Positions 24,502-36,400 of a stretch of 64,000 nt of DNA are shown piece after piece. The notes beneath the pieces were generated by a model that was not told the DNA's origin, searched no databases, and saw only the letters and a list, made by a program, of their open reading frames with translations. The stretch covers positions 7,670,763-7,734,762 of the forward strand of contig JAPTYO010000007.1 in assembly GCA_036873135.1 (NCBI GenBank), in the 5' to 3' direction. The position numbers and the translations under genes were made by a program. Numbering within the stretch: position 1 is the first letter of the stretch; each line of letters begins with the position of its first letter. This DNA is from Clarkia xantiana subsp. parviflora (Eukaryota > Streptophyta > Magnoliopsida > Myrtales > Onagraceae).

Positions 24502-24777
24502 CTATCTCCCCGTTTCATTCCATATGCCGGCCGGAGGGACGATTGGATGCCCGATATCACTGGATGCAGCTTCAGGATTGAGCACTTATATATACAATAA
24601 AACATAATACTAAATCATTCCAAATAATTTACCAACAAAAAAAAAAACATCAGAAACAATTAGAGAGAGAGATTTACAATCATTTGCTTGTTGAGCCACC
24701 GCCGACGGAATCCAAAAGGTGAAGATGGCAAAAACGATCAGGCAAAGTACGATAAAAAGAGAATCTTTGACCGCCAT
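24502..24777 (-). CDS. Candidate small secreted peptide precursor (60 aa), two exons
   Basis: Exon 1 is 24777-24678 and exon 2 is 24584-24502. The donor (ATT|GTAAATC), the acceptor (ATATATAAG|TG) and the phase fit and give 60 residues. Residues 1-28 form a textbook signal peptide: MAVKDSL, a strongly hydrophobic core (FIVLCLIVFAIFTFW), then a PSAVA-type cleavage site before QQAND. The mature part of about 32 residues is Cys-free and ends GHPIVPPAGIWNETGR. A Pro-rich, Cys-free C terminus after a secretion signal is what plant post-translationally modified peptide hormones look like, but the sequence matches no family I recognise (not CLE, CEP, IDA, PIP, RGF or PSK). A TATA motif sits 42-48 bp upstream of the ATG. 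Too short for standard ORF tracks; it stands alone between transposons. Coding status is inferred, not proven. Confidence 0.5.
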
Positions 24778-24818
24778 CTCTCTTGAGAATGATCAGACAC
24801 TGCCTACTAATCCTCTAC

Positions 24819-24825
24819 ATTTATA
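24819..24825 (-). promoter_or_regulatory. TATA box of the small secreted-peptide gene
   Basis: The sequence CCTATAAATG on the minus strand lies 42-48 bp upstream of the ATG at 24777, placing a transcription start about 15 nt before the start codon. The leader would be very short. Confidence 0.4.
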
Positions 24826-24829
24826 GGCC

Positions 24830-25989
24830 ATATATGATCATATATGTTTATATTTTAAGAAGTGGTTGAGTAAAATGAGATTAAATATATTTAAACATTA
24901 TTTATTGGTAGTTAAGTTAACAGAGGAAAAAATTAGATTTTACATAGAAGATAACAAATGATTATTACACAAATTATGACATGTTTGGTGTAACGAATGA
25001 AAAATAAAATTGATTTTAATTTAGCAAAACATTTCCAACATAAATGACCTTAAAATAATTATTAAATTTGAGAAAATTCAACTTTATAAGCCTATAGTTG
25101 TAGATATATAATAGAGAAGTTGATTTACTCCATAAATTAATTATCGACTCCATCATTACCCTTAGTATGGATAATTTTTTGTTAATTTGAATTTTAGATC
25201 ACTTTACTTAATTGGGATATTAAAGTCGTAAGATTAGTGATCGTGATTCTTGAAGATTTTACACGAGTATGCCTTGCTCGCATGACTTTGAATTTTATGG
25301 GTTGACTTATTTCAGCTATATATCTACTACTACAATTAAATTAGTTGAGGATGTGCACCGAAATTGTCACTAATTCAAATATTTAAAATTAATTTTAAAA
25401 AATTTAGCTTCAATTATGTGTTGTTATACTATATGATACAAACATAAATTATGAGTTTAACTATAAGATACTTTATTGCCCCTGAATAATCACTATATGA
25501 TTTTTTAAATTTTCTGTTATATATATGAGTGTGAGATTTGTTTATTTACTTGATGGCGTGGTTATAAAATTACTTGCCTAACCATAAAATGGATGGACAG
25601 TGGGAGGCGGTTACTTTGGTTAAATATTAGAAAAATAATTTGGCTAAATTTGAGATAATTATTACCAGAGTACGTGAATGTTTTTAAAATTAACAAAAAA
25701 ATAATTGTTTGACTTAATCAGTACGATAGCTTTGATAAAAAAAAATCAGTACGATAGCAGAAAGAAATTGTAAATTTTTTTATTTTGTTTTCTTTGGCTT
25801 TTTCAACAAGTAAACGCGTAAAGAATCGGATTATATATATATATATATATAAATATATATATAATAAAAAAAAAAAAATATAAAAATACAACCTTTTCAA
25901 CCGGAATTTCAAAGGGGCTAAAAGTCCAAAATTTGGGTGTAAGGGCAATTTGTGGGCCTAGTTGAGTCCATATGATGTGTGAATGGAAA
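24830..25989. other. AT-rich intergenic DNA
   Basis: No gene seen. Contains an (AT)n tract at 25831-25863 followed by an A-run, and a short direct repeat of AAAAATCAGTACGATAGC-like text near 25719 and 25743. Confidence 0.5.
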
Positions 25990-26346
25990 ACTGGGCTTAG
26001 AGACCCGAGTTTTTGACCGATATAAGCCTTCATGGACAACCAAATACAAATATAGACTGCATGAAAAAATAATTACCAATCTAAGCCAAACCGAGATTTC
26101 ACATCTCGGTTTGGATTTTTTTTTTTTTTTTTTTTTTTTAGGGTTTTTTAGTGCCCTAAACCCTAAAAAAAAAAAAAAAAAAAAATTCCAAACCGAGATT
26201 TCACATCTCGGTTTGGATGAAAAAATCCAAACCGAGATGTGAAATCTCGGTTTGGCTTAAATTGGTAATTTTTTTTTCATGCAGTCTATATTTGTATTTA
26301 GTTGTCCATGAAAGCTTATATCGGTCAAAAACTCTAGAGACCCAGT
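25990..26346. mobile_element. Foldback element with nested hairpins
   Basis: Long inverted repeat. The left arm (from ACTGGGCTTAGAGACC through GACCGATATAAGCC and ATATAGACTGCATG) is mirrored on the right, ending CTCTAGAGACCCAGT at 26346. Each arm is about 125 bp and highly similar. Inside are three copies of a 29-bp unit that is itself a palindrome (CCAAACCGAGAT, 5-nt loop, ATCTCGGTTTGG) at 26086, 26188 and 26227, the last inverted. A second hairpin is formed by AGGGTTTTTTAG and CTAAACCCT around poly-T and poly-A. Transcribed RNA would fold into an extended double-stranded stem. Confidence 0.85.
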
Positions 26347-27322
26347 GCCACAGTTTGGTTTATTTTTTTATTACTTTTGTTTCCAAAGCGTCGAAGTCAC
26401 TTGAAATTTGAATAGTTAAAAATGTGTATAATAAAATATATATGTTTTCACACGCATACATACATACATGATGCATACACTAAATGAGAAGGTATTATCC
26501 GCGTGCTATTTGCAATCAACGCATCCATTCCACAATTTAAAACTTTTTGCTCCTGTAGACATCCTTATTCAGGATCACCATGATGCGACATGTCATTAAC
26601 AAGAAACGTTATGAGATTTACGGAGCTTATTAATATGGTTGTTATCAACGAAAAAGTTGCCCCAAATTTGTTACACATGTATTTTTTTGAGATGATATGG
26701 GTTTGATAATTGCAGCTACATACTCTCATTATTCAGACACTCAATGGACCATGCATGGACTTTTGTTTCTAAACTTTCGATTGTACACTAATTTGTACTT
26801 CCGCTATAATTTTTATTAAATTAGATGGAAATAAGTATTTTCAGTCACTCGACAATAAAACGAAACATTTATACGATGGTCAGATGAAGTTTTTTAATGT
26901 GCATATATGATGGCTTTGATAAAAATCAAAATAATTAAAATGAAATACATTGGTACTATATATGATGTTCTAGTCTTGAAAAGTGATCATCATATTCAGA
27001 TTTGAGCATATTTAACACAATGTGAACCAGCAACAAATTGCAGATCCAGATTTTCTGCCCGCTCTTTATATCTTAAATCGTATTTCACCGTTAAAATACT
27101 GACAATTAATTTTGTAATTTTTTTAATAATAAAAGAGAAAAACTAAAATTGGGATGAAAAGAAGAGTCTAGAACTATCATCTCTTAATCTCTGTGCCTTC
27201 CGTGTTCACCAAGCATATTTGTACCGTAACTGTATTGAAAGCTGCTGCCCGGTCTCTGGATCTGAACCAACACGATCACAAACTCGATACCAACTCCAAG
27301 TAATCAAAAGAAGAAGAAGAAG
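26347..27322. other. Intergenic; degraded MITE and rhomboid promoter
   Basis: No gene seen. Around 27055-27160 (CTGCCCGCTCTTTATATC and CACCGTTAAAATACTGACA) is a degraded copy of the MITE family seen at 63482-63680. The last about 100 bp are the presumed 5' UTR of the rhomboid gene, including a GAA repeat next to the ATG. Confidence 0.5.
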
Positions 27323-29155
27323 ATGGATCGACGAGGAAGGTCAAGAGGAATGATTCCACTTTTGGCCCTTCACACCTTCGCGGAGTATTATCGCCAACCG
27401 CAGAAGCCTCCGGTCACTGCTGGACTCCTCGCCGCCAACACTCTAATTTACCTGCGCCCTGGCGTTCTCGATTCTCTCCTTCCTTCAATTGATCAAGTCT
27501 GGTTCAACCCTCACCTCATACTCAAGGTTCGCCCTTCTCAACATTCTCCTTCTAGGGTTTAGCGTCACGTGCTGATTACTTTCGATGTTATGCTAGCTTT
27601 GTGTGCTCAATAGTTTTAATTGCCATGCAAATACTGGGATTGAAATGCGATTAACCTCAGTTACAAGGTTACATGACAAGAGACAGTATCTCTCACTGAA
27701 TTGAAATTGAATAGTTTTGAAAATTTGGTATCATTTCTTGCTTCTATGTTGCTCTGCTCCCTCTAATCTATTGTATGGTGGATTTAGATTGTAATAATTG
27801 ATGTTTGGTCTTCTTCACTTGAAGTTACGTGCAATTTCTGTTTTTCACTGCCTTCAGTCTTGCTCAAGCCTCATTATAGAAGGAACTCTATCATCAAAAT
27901 GTAGTCTCCTATTCCATTTGAAGCTTGGACTCTGCTTCCCTTTAAACAGATAATGATCTGGCAATTTCACTCTATGGTTCAATGTTCTTGAATCTTGATT
28001 TTGGATGAAATCACATGTTATGGGTCTCATCTCTAATCTATTTGAGGTTGCTTGAAATTTGCATAGCCATTGCCTGTGTAGTTTACTTACATCTGTGGTA
28101 CCATGTGGCTGTCTTTGCCTCATTCTTTAGCCATTGTGACTTGTTACCAGAAACATATGCATTGATACTTGAGCGGTTTATATGTTGCATTAGTTACTAC
28201 TATGGTTACTTAGCAAATTGATACCAGACTTATAGTTATAGACTGTAAATTATGCAACTCTCCAAATTGGTCAGTTCTTACATGTTATATGGGTTAACTC
28301 CATCAGATCTATAAATGAAAAAAATGTTTGTCACCAACATATCATACAAGTAATCAAAGTGGGGTTTTTTTGGTATTCGACTTGCAGTACAAGGATTACA
28401 AGAGGTTTTTCCTCTCAGCCTTCTACCACGTGGGGGAGCCACATCTAGTATACAACATGCTATCGCTCCTGTGGAAAGGAACACAGCTGGAGAATATGAT
28501 GGGAAGCACAGAGTTTGCTTCAATGATTGCTGCCCTCTTAGCCATGTCCCAAGGGATAACCCTCCTATTATCCAAATCCCTCCTGACCCTCTTCGACTAC
28601 GATAAACCTTACTATTTGGAGTACTCTGCAGGATTCTCAGGCGTCCTCTTCGCAATGAAAGTTGTTCTAAACTCTTACTCAGACGACCTTACTTCTGTTT
28701 ACGGGGTATTGGTTCCATCACGTTATGCAGCCTGGGCAGAGTTGATCCTCATCCAAATGTTTGTTCCTGGTGTCTCGTTTCTCGGTCATCTTGGTGGCAT
28801 CCTTGCTGGGATTCTGTATCTGCGACTCAAGCGATCGTTCTACTCGGGTTCCGATCCATTGACATTGATGTTCAAAGGTATCAGTGGTGCCTTGACTTGG
28901 CCTCTAAGGTTTCTCAAACGTATATATAGTAATCGACGGGGCAGAAGGAGATTTGTTGGCAGAAGGAACGAACCTGGGGTGTGGAGATGCCAAACTTGTA
29001 CTTTCGATAATACAGGGTTGTCAAGTATATGCGAGATGTGTGGGAATGGTCGTGAAAGCGATGTGTCATCATCGCCTCCTCGCCACCAATATTCACAAGA
29101 CCACCTTTCTTTGGATGAATTACGCCGCAGGAGAATTGACAGGTTTGGTCGGTGA
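27323..29155 (+). CDS. Rhomboid-like protease with C-terminal RanBP2 zinc finger (RBL14-like)
   Basis: Two exons, 27323-27526 and 28388-29155, give 323 residues; the 861-bp intron has GT-AG borders and codes for nothing. Rhomboids are intramembrane serine proteases. The catalytic serine sits in GFSGVLFAM (about residue 150) and the partner histidine in SFLGHLGGILAGILYL, so the Ser-His dyad is present, among several hydrophobic segments. After the membrane part comes a basic stretch (RRGRRRFVGRR), then a RanBP2-type zinc finger (WRCQTCTFDN…ICEMCG) and a Ser/Arg-rich tail. This combination is typical of plant RBL13/14-type proteins, which have been annotated as mitochondrial. The substrate is unknown. 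Confidence 0.9.
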
Positions 29156-29700
29156 TAAGTTTGTGAGTTCATATATATGATTCGAAACAGCACAAACTTG
29201 TAGAGAAGTAGAATGCAGCTAAATCATTGATTTTGTATATTATATATAGCTATAATGAGACTGGTTGATCTTTTACTAGAAGAGATGATATGTTTGACCA
29301 TTTTCAGACTACACACCATTCTAAGACAGAGCCTCAACGCATTGTGTCATTTGCATACTTGTAAAAATTGTCTAGCCGGTAAGTCCACTCGCCTGCAAAT
29401 CTTTTGTTAAAGTGTAGATTTGAATTTCCGTGAGCTCCCTGGATACTCGGAGTTAGCTAGTCCCCATGAAAGTACTCTAAAATTCCATTCCAATCAGATA
29501 TTAGAAACACAATCTTAAAAGTGCTACTGTACAATTTTGCGTATCCACTTGCAAATAAGCAATCAACCTCTCTTTGCATATCCAACAAGTATCTTTTCAT
29601 TACATATTATGATGCAATTACAGTAACTCTCTATATAATTACACAATGACTCAGTTCGTTACATTGTCGAATACATAAGCGAGTAATAGAACTGGAACTC
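29156..29700. other. 3' flank shared by convergent genes
   Basis: Contains the 3' UTRs of the rhomboid gene (+) and of the plastid protein gene (-). Around 29430-29480 sequence resembling the latter's exon 8 reappears (GAGCTCCCTGGATACTCGGAGTTAG…CCCCATGAAAGT), a duplicated exon fragment in the same orientation; see findings. Confidence 0.5.
29430..29520 (-). pseudogene. Duplicated fragment of exon 8 of the plastid-protein gene
   Basis: The stretch GAGCTCCCTGGATACTCGGAGTTAGCTAGTCCCCATGAAAGTACTCTAAAATTC closely parallels the real exon 8/acceptor region at about 29934-29992 (GAGCTCTCTGGAATACCTTGGATACCCTGAGTTAGTCCCCATGAAAGTGCTCTAAAATTC), read here in short phrases: GAGCTC, GGATAC, GAGTTAG, CCCCATGAAAGT, CTCTAAAATTC. 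The following intron text (AATCAGATATTAGAAACACAATC) also parallels the real one. It sits downstream of the stop codon and cannot encode the same peptide in frame. Confidence 0.7.
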
Positions 29701-32205
29701 TCACTTATCTTCAGACTTCAGATCTCTAGCGAGTAAAAGAAGACCCACTGATGCAAATCCAGATAATACCGTGGAAGAGTACCCAATGGCGATTAGAGCA
29801 CCCCTTAAGGACTGCACCAATCCACAATAATACAAAGTTAGATTTCTTCAGGTAAGCAACGGAAGTCCATATATATTTGTTTAAAAGAGAGACCTTGGCT
29901 AGCTGCAACGCATTGTCATTTGCATACTGCAAGGAGCTCTCTGGAATACCTTGGATACCCTGAGTTAGTCCCCATGAAAGTGCTCTAAAATTCAAATTAA
30001 ACCAACAAATATCAGAAACTCAATCTCAAAAGTATGTATATAAAAGCTTTCTAGGGTTGTTATTACCCAAAACCGAAACCAATGAACGCTCCGATGTTTG
30101 CTTGATCAGATGTTATTGCAACCTGAAGCTCTCCAAACTGCAGTTTCAGTTCAAGTCTGTTTAGTTAAAGAAATGTTTTTTTTGTGTGTGTGTGTGAATG
30201 GATTTGCATTTGCAGTATATTCTGCATATTATATACCTTGAACATTCGGGATTCAGCGTTTGATGGCTCAACCGGGGTCTCTGATACTTGAATTGCTGCC
30301 AAGATCTTTCCAGTTGCAATCATTGCCTTTGCAATCTTTTAGCAATTTTCAACAGATGAGGCAATTGCATCAATTCCAACAACTGGTAGGTTAAGACTTT
30401 ATCTATAGCAAGCAGCCTTTGAAGAACTGGTGACACTTTTTAACTGACTAATTATTCCAAAATCAACCCCCAAAAAAGATATTAGCTTTTGAAGCAACCT
30501 TTCTGTATGTGGATTAACTCACACTCTCAAACACAATATATCATTAGTATTCTGTAGATGACAAAAAAATTTGATTTGGATTTCATAAAATAAATAAACA
30601 AAAAGCACCATAGTTATAGCATGTATACATTATACCTTTGCAAGTTCACCTTCACCATACTGTCCCATAGACTGGAACTTCCTTCCAGCAGACACTAAAC
30701 GCTTTCCAAGTGCTAAACAAACAAATAAACGAATAATAAGCATAAAAAAAAACATAAGTAGTGAAAGTAATAATTAATAAGGTATATAAACCTGAGAATT
30801 GATTTCTCAAACTATAGATATTATCTATCAACTGCAAATGCTTCTTTTTACTTGCCTGATTTAGCATTGGGTGGCAAAGAGCTCTCTATCTTAGGGAGCT
30901 GATTTGCCAAAGCTTGTGAAGTTGAAGTATCAGCTTGTTCCCATGCTCTGGATAGATTTAATAGTAACTCTCCGAGTTCCACCCCACACTAAACAATAAA
31001 AGGAACAAAAAGATTTGGCTTCAAGAGTTTGAAGACTCTATGGGATAAAATTGAAAACTTGTAATGGCAAGAAAGACGTAATGTCATCACCACTAACATG
31101 GTTGGAGCGTAGTTAAGTTATGAATCCAAAATGTATGCGAATTTGTGTGGTTGCTCTTAACTATCTTCACGAAATCATAACTTTTTATGTTCATGTTCAT
31201 GTCAACCTAAAGAGACTATGTACGAGTACTTTTAAATACTAACTAGGAGGTACAGATAAAAAGGCTCAAATGTAAAAGGGTACTGACCTCATCAATAACA
31301 GCTCCATTGGAGAGATCAAATGCTGCATCGTTCAGCTTCAACGTGCAAAACAAATGAAAACAAACATTTCTGCATTTTCACTAAACCCAGCAACATATAT
31401 GTATATTGGAAGGAAACAACATTTAGATTATACTGCAGCATTCATATTCTTCATTATTTTGTCAACAACAAGCTTTGCTTATTCAACTAACTTTAAATCA
31501 ATATAAAATGACCCACTAATATGTATAAAACCAAAGATGGTGAAACTGATGACAATGTTGGTGGTCCAAAACCAGGAAATATATCTACTTATCTAGTGCT
31601 ATGCACCTCAGCCAGAAAGAGAAACTCCACTTTCTACTTCCACTAGAGATCATCATGATATTTCAGAACTGCTGTGAGAAGGAGAACCACAAAAGAGCTA
31701 TAAAGTCCATCAACGAATTTGAATGATGCACAATGAATTTGGAAACTCACTGAGCTTAAGCTCATGTAGTGGTAACAATGACCACACAAATAGCAACAAA
31801 ATCGCACTGAGCGCCAATTAAAAGAAGATTATACAGAGAAGAGGACTTACATCTAATCGAAGGTCACGGGGCAACTGCGAGAAGTAGTCTGATGGAAGAT
31901 CAAAACTCGTCTGCAATTCCACCTCAGAAAGTTTCAATACTCAGAATCAAATCAAGAATAATAATTACGAATACAATCCGAAATTTAAAACTTACAGCAA
32001 CTTCTTCAAGCAGAGACTGGGAATTGGATCCAATAGACTTGGGAGAATCGGACTCTGCCAGTGCCAATCGGACGACGAGAGGTTTCGGATGGAAAGTAGG
32101 TTTGATGGAGATGATTGAAGGGTTCAAATGAGTGTTCGACGGTAAGAAAATGGAAGGAGAGGATGATAGAGAGCGAAGGAGACGATGGTGAACAAGGGAA
32201 GCCAT
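29701..32205 (-). CDS. Putative plastid membrane protein of unknown function
   Basis: Nine exons give 299 residues in one frame: 32205-31996, 31910-31851, 31335-31288, 30988-30856, 30712-30636, 30335-30237, 30137-30067, 29984-29894 and 29811-29701. The first about 50 residues are rich in Ser, Arg and His without acids until LALAESD, typical of a chloroplast transit peptide. The middle is soluble and helical (GVELGELLLNLSRAWEQAD, KRLVSAGRKFQSMGQYGEGE). Two Gly-rich hydrophobic segments near the end (IGAFIGFGFG… and IAIGYSSTVLSGFASVGLLLL) may span or bind a membrane. I recognise it as a conserved plant protein but cannot give a function. The intron after exon 4 begins AG|GCAAGT, a consensus GC-AG intron (30855-30854); the nearby GT would shift the frame. 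Confidence 0.8.
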
Positions 32206-33401
32206 TTTTGCAGCAGCTTCTCAGCCAATCAGTCGTGTCACTATAACAGATTTTTTCTCGGCAGTTTTTGGACGTTCAAGATTGCAGTAAAGCCCTTGTA
32301 TATCCAAGTGAATGCTATTTTTATCCTAATATTTAGTCACTTTGATCTTCTGGATTTATACGACAGATATTACAAGATTACAGGCTAGTTATAACTCAAA
32401 CTGTTAAAATCAACTATATAATATTCTAAAAAAAAACTATATCTATATGATAAACTTACCTAATCTTCCTAAAAAAAAAAACTTACCTAATCTCGTAAGG
32501 TTAATACCAAACATACAATTTAACCAAACAAAAAATATATTTTTGAATGTTCTGTAAGGTGAAAGTGAGTTTTTATATTAATTATTATGCAAACTTTAAT
32601 TATTATTTTTTTAATTAGCTAATCAAACTTTTAATTTTCAAGTATATTGTTAGATTAATTATAATTTTCATTAAATTTGACAAAAAATGAACAATTTTTT
32701 ATCACATGGAATTTATTGATGTGTACCTAATATGAATTCAAATTCATCGGTATATTAAAAGAACTATAGCAAAATACTTTTAATTAGACGTTCAGTTGGA
32801 CACACACCTAACGCGTTATTCCAATGTTGCTGAAATCTTTTCTATTATTGACGATTTCATATTGTTTATACATCAAACTTTATGTGGCCAAATTATTTTT
32901 TTTCGTTTTTGTCCAAATTGACTAAAATTATAATAGTAGTTGTCATAATTTGTTAAAAAATTAGAAATTTAGGAAGCATTTAAAAAAAATTAATTTATAA
33001 TTGAGTCAAAATTCAAATAGCAATTTGGTTATTAACTTAATAATAATGGACAATTCAATCCTTAATAATATTTTAATAGCATTATTTTTTGGTAGAATTT
33101 AATTTTATTCTTTATCTAACTTTATTTTTACCAAACAAAATTTGTCTACTTTTATTTATACCAACTCTTAACTTTTACTATAATAATAATACCCTAATAT
33201 TAATAATGTTTAGTTTTCCTGTGATGGAATTGTAAACTTCCATAAAGACGAGCATATGGAGAAACAAAAAATGACTTCTTCCCCACCACTCTCCTTTCCT
33301 CTTCTTTTTGACCGCCAACCGGCGCCGGCGCTGCCCCTGCCGTGTCCACCGCCACTTCGGCCGTATCAGTCGCCGCCCCTTGGTTTCTCCCTCTCTGATT
33401 G
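32206..33401. promoter_or_regulatory. Divergent intergenic region between the plastid-protein and TH2 genes
   Basis: About 1.2 kb separates two divergent starts. It is AT-rich in the middle. The last about 120 bp before the TH2 ATG is GC/CT-rich and is the probable TH2 5' UTR; the ORFs read there on the minus strand are compositional shadows. No element or gene recognised. Confidence 0.5.
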
Positions 33402-36400
33402 ATGCTCTCCTTCTTATCTTCGTCCAGACTTCCACTCCTAGTTCCAAACCTCCTCTTTCGTTCCTCCACCTCGCTCCGATCCAGGCGATTTCACTCTGTA
33501 GCAGTATCTACTCACCGATCCTCGATGTCCGTTCCAAGAGCAGCTTCCACGACGAGCATCGCGGGGCTTGAAAGCGAAGTTGCTCTCGGTAAGAAGCTGT
33601 GGATCAAGTTCCGGAAGGAGTCGCTATTCGCGATGTTTACACCGTTCGCGGTTTGTTTGGCGTCAGGGAATTTGAAAGTCGACACGTTCAGGCATTATTT
33701 AGCTCAAGATGTTTACTTCCTTAAAGCCTTTGTTAAAGCGTAAGCGATTATGATTGTTGACTCCTGACTCCTACAATTAATCTACTTATGTTTGTTTACC
33801 GAGCGTTGCTTGCTTGATGCTGATGGTTTGATTTCCTCTGTTTCTGTTGACTTAAGGTATGAGTTAGCAGAAGACTGCGCAGATGATGACGAAGAAAAGG
33901 TTGCCATAACGCAACTGAGAAAAGACGTCCTTCAGGAGCTTAAGATGCATGATTCTTTTGCGTTGGTAAGTCCCATAGATGATTCAGGGTCTTTAAGATT
34001 CGTTATCTCGATCAAAACACAGACATCGATTTTGCTGTTTTTCTTAGAAAGCAACGAGACAGCAATTTTTGAGGATCAAGAAAGGGCTACATCTTATATT
34101 GGAAGCTTTGCTACATATAGTCTAGATCATCAGCTTGTTTAATAGCTTCACAATCTCAAGAAAAACTGGTAAGACTAAGTTTTAGTCTTCTCAAAGTCCT
34201 TGATTCATAAAATAATGGAATATTTATTCCTGAATGGGTTGGTTTCAGAAAATGAATTTGGGCATAACTCATCCCTATAGACTAACTAGCTTGTACTCTG
34301 AGGATTGACCAAGCCATTATATATTAGGCTATTAGCACCAGATGAAACAACCAAGCAGCATAGTCTCAATAGTTAGTTCCCTGTAGTACTAGCAAGCAAT
34401 CATGATATTTGTGGAATATAATTCTCATTTACAAATGTTTTCGGTTCTGTTATGCTTGGAACTCTTGTTCAGTCGCAAATAGTACTTGGTTCCAATTAAG
34501 TCATCGACTAAGAAATCATATCTCGAACTGATCTCTTATGGTGATAAGAGTTCCCATCTCAGTTGGATTTATGTTACGAAGTCTTTTAAGGCTGACAATC
34601 ACTTTTTTTTCCCGTAAGTATGTAATTTAATTTAATGATATAGCTCTGAATATACAGGAATGGGCTTCAGCAACTAGCAATGAGACCCCTGTAAACCCTG
34701 CAACTTTGAAATACACAGATTTTCTGTTGGCGACTGCCTCAGGAAAGATAGAAGGACTGAAAGGTCCCGGAAAACTTGCAACACCATTTGAAAAAACGAA
34801 GATAGCCGCTTACACTATTGGTGCCATGACACCTTGCATGAGATTATATGCTTTTCTAGGTAATGAGTTCCAAACACTTTTACATGCAAACGAAGAGAGT
34901 CACCCATACAAGAAGTGGATTGATATTTATTCGTCGCAAAATTTCCAGGTTGGTATATTACAGTCATTTTTTCTTCCCCAATCGGTACGTTTTAGGGACA
35001 CTGCCATTATAACTGAACTTTGCTCCAGCAGCTCAATTGTTTGTTATTTTGCATTTAGGCATCAGCTATGCAAATTGAAGACCTGCTGGATAAATTAAGT
35101 GTCTCTTTGACAGGAGAAGAGCTTGACATCATCGAAAAGCTATACCATCAAGCCATGAAACTTGAAATAGAGTTTTTTACTGCTCAATCACTTTCACAGC
35201 CTACCATTATCCCTCTCATAAAAGCGCCCGATTTTGCGGAAACTCGCCTTGTGTTGTTTTCTGATTTTGATCTAACATGCACAGTTCTTGATTCGTCTGC
35301 CATTTTGGCTGAGATAGCCATTGTGACTGCTCCAAAATCTGAGCAACATCAGTCTGAAACTCAAATTGCTAGGATACCATCAGCTGATCTGAGGAAGTCA
35401 TGGGATATGCTATCGAAGCAGTATACAGATGAATATGAGGAGTGTATAGAGAATGTTATGGCGGCTGAGAAAGGTGATAGTTACAAAACGATATTTTAGA
35501 CAGTAGATGCAATATCCAGTGTGTGTTTAAGCTCCGCATTTTAACATTTTCAAATTTCAACACTAGCGAGATAAGTGGCAGGTTAGATGTCTTCTTCATG
35601 ATTTGATTTTTGTACTGGCTTGCAGTGGAGGTGTTTAATCATGAAGCTCTTGTCAAAGAGCTTGAACAGCTATCCAGCTTCGAGAAAAAGGCAAACACTC
35701 GTGTAGTTGAATCTGGTGTTCTCAAGGGTCTTGATCTTGAAGACATCAAACGGGCTGGGGAGCGTATGATTCTTCAAGATGGGTGTACTGGTTTCTTTCA
35801 GAAATTGATTAAGAGTGAAAATATGGATGTGGACGTCCATGTTCTGTCATATTGCTGGTGTGGTGACCTGATCAGAGCAGCACTTTTGACAGGTACCTCT
35901 CATAGGGATAGCAGTTAAGAATTGTTTTAACATCATTACAACCTATTCGCCATATACCAACTGAAGCATCGGGCTATTAGCCTATTACTAAAGAATAACT
36001 ATATATGCCTAGCCAATCTTTACATTCTTCCATTGAGATTTCTAATTCCATTTATTAATTTGAGACACCTATCTTGTGTTGATTGTGATTCAAAAGATCT
36101 ATACATGAGCCTGAATTCCAAGTTCCAACTGTCTATATCGAGCCAGTTAAAAATGCAATCCAGATCTCCTGTTGAATATGATATTTCATAGGGAAGAAAA
36201 TGAACTAGGCTGTGCTGTGCATGTTAGTTGTGAAGTTCAAGTAGAAACTGAAGAAAGTTAAACAAGTCTTCCTTCTATGCCAAATATTGAGCAGTTGCTT
36301 GTTGTTGGAATATTCCTTCTTGAATATTCTTTAATTCTTTTTGAAAAAATGCTTTTGCTTTGTGCTGATGAATGATAGTGAGGGATGAGGGTACTGATAC

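Noticed and set aside
26140..26175. Interstitial telomere repeat
   Set aside because: Only two partial CCCTAAA units occur, explained by the inverted arms around poly-T and poly-A.
26086..26255. CRISPR-like array (three 29-bp palindromic repeats)
   Set aside because: Spacers are unequal or homopolymeric, one repeat is inverted, and the setting is a plant foldback element.
33178..33469. Two minus-strand 89-codon frames upstream of TH2
   Set aside because: Overlap the GC-rich TH2 leader and lack any recognisable domain or start context.
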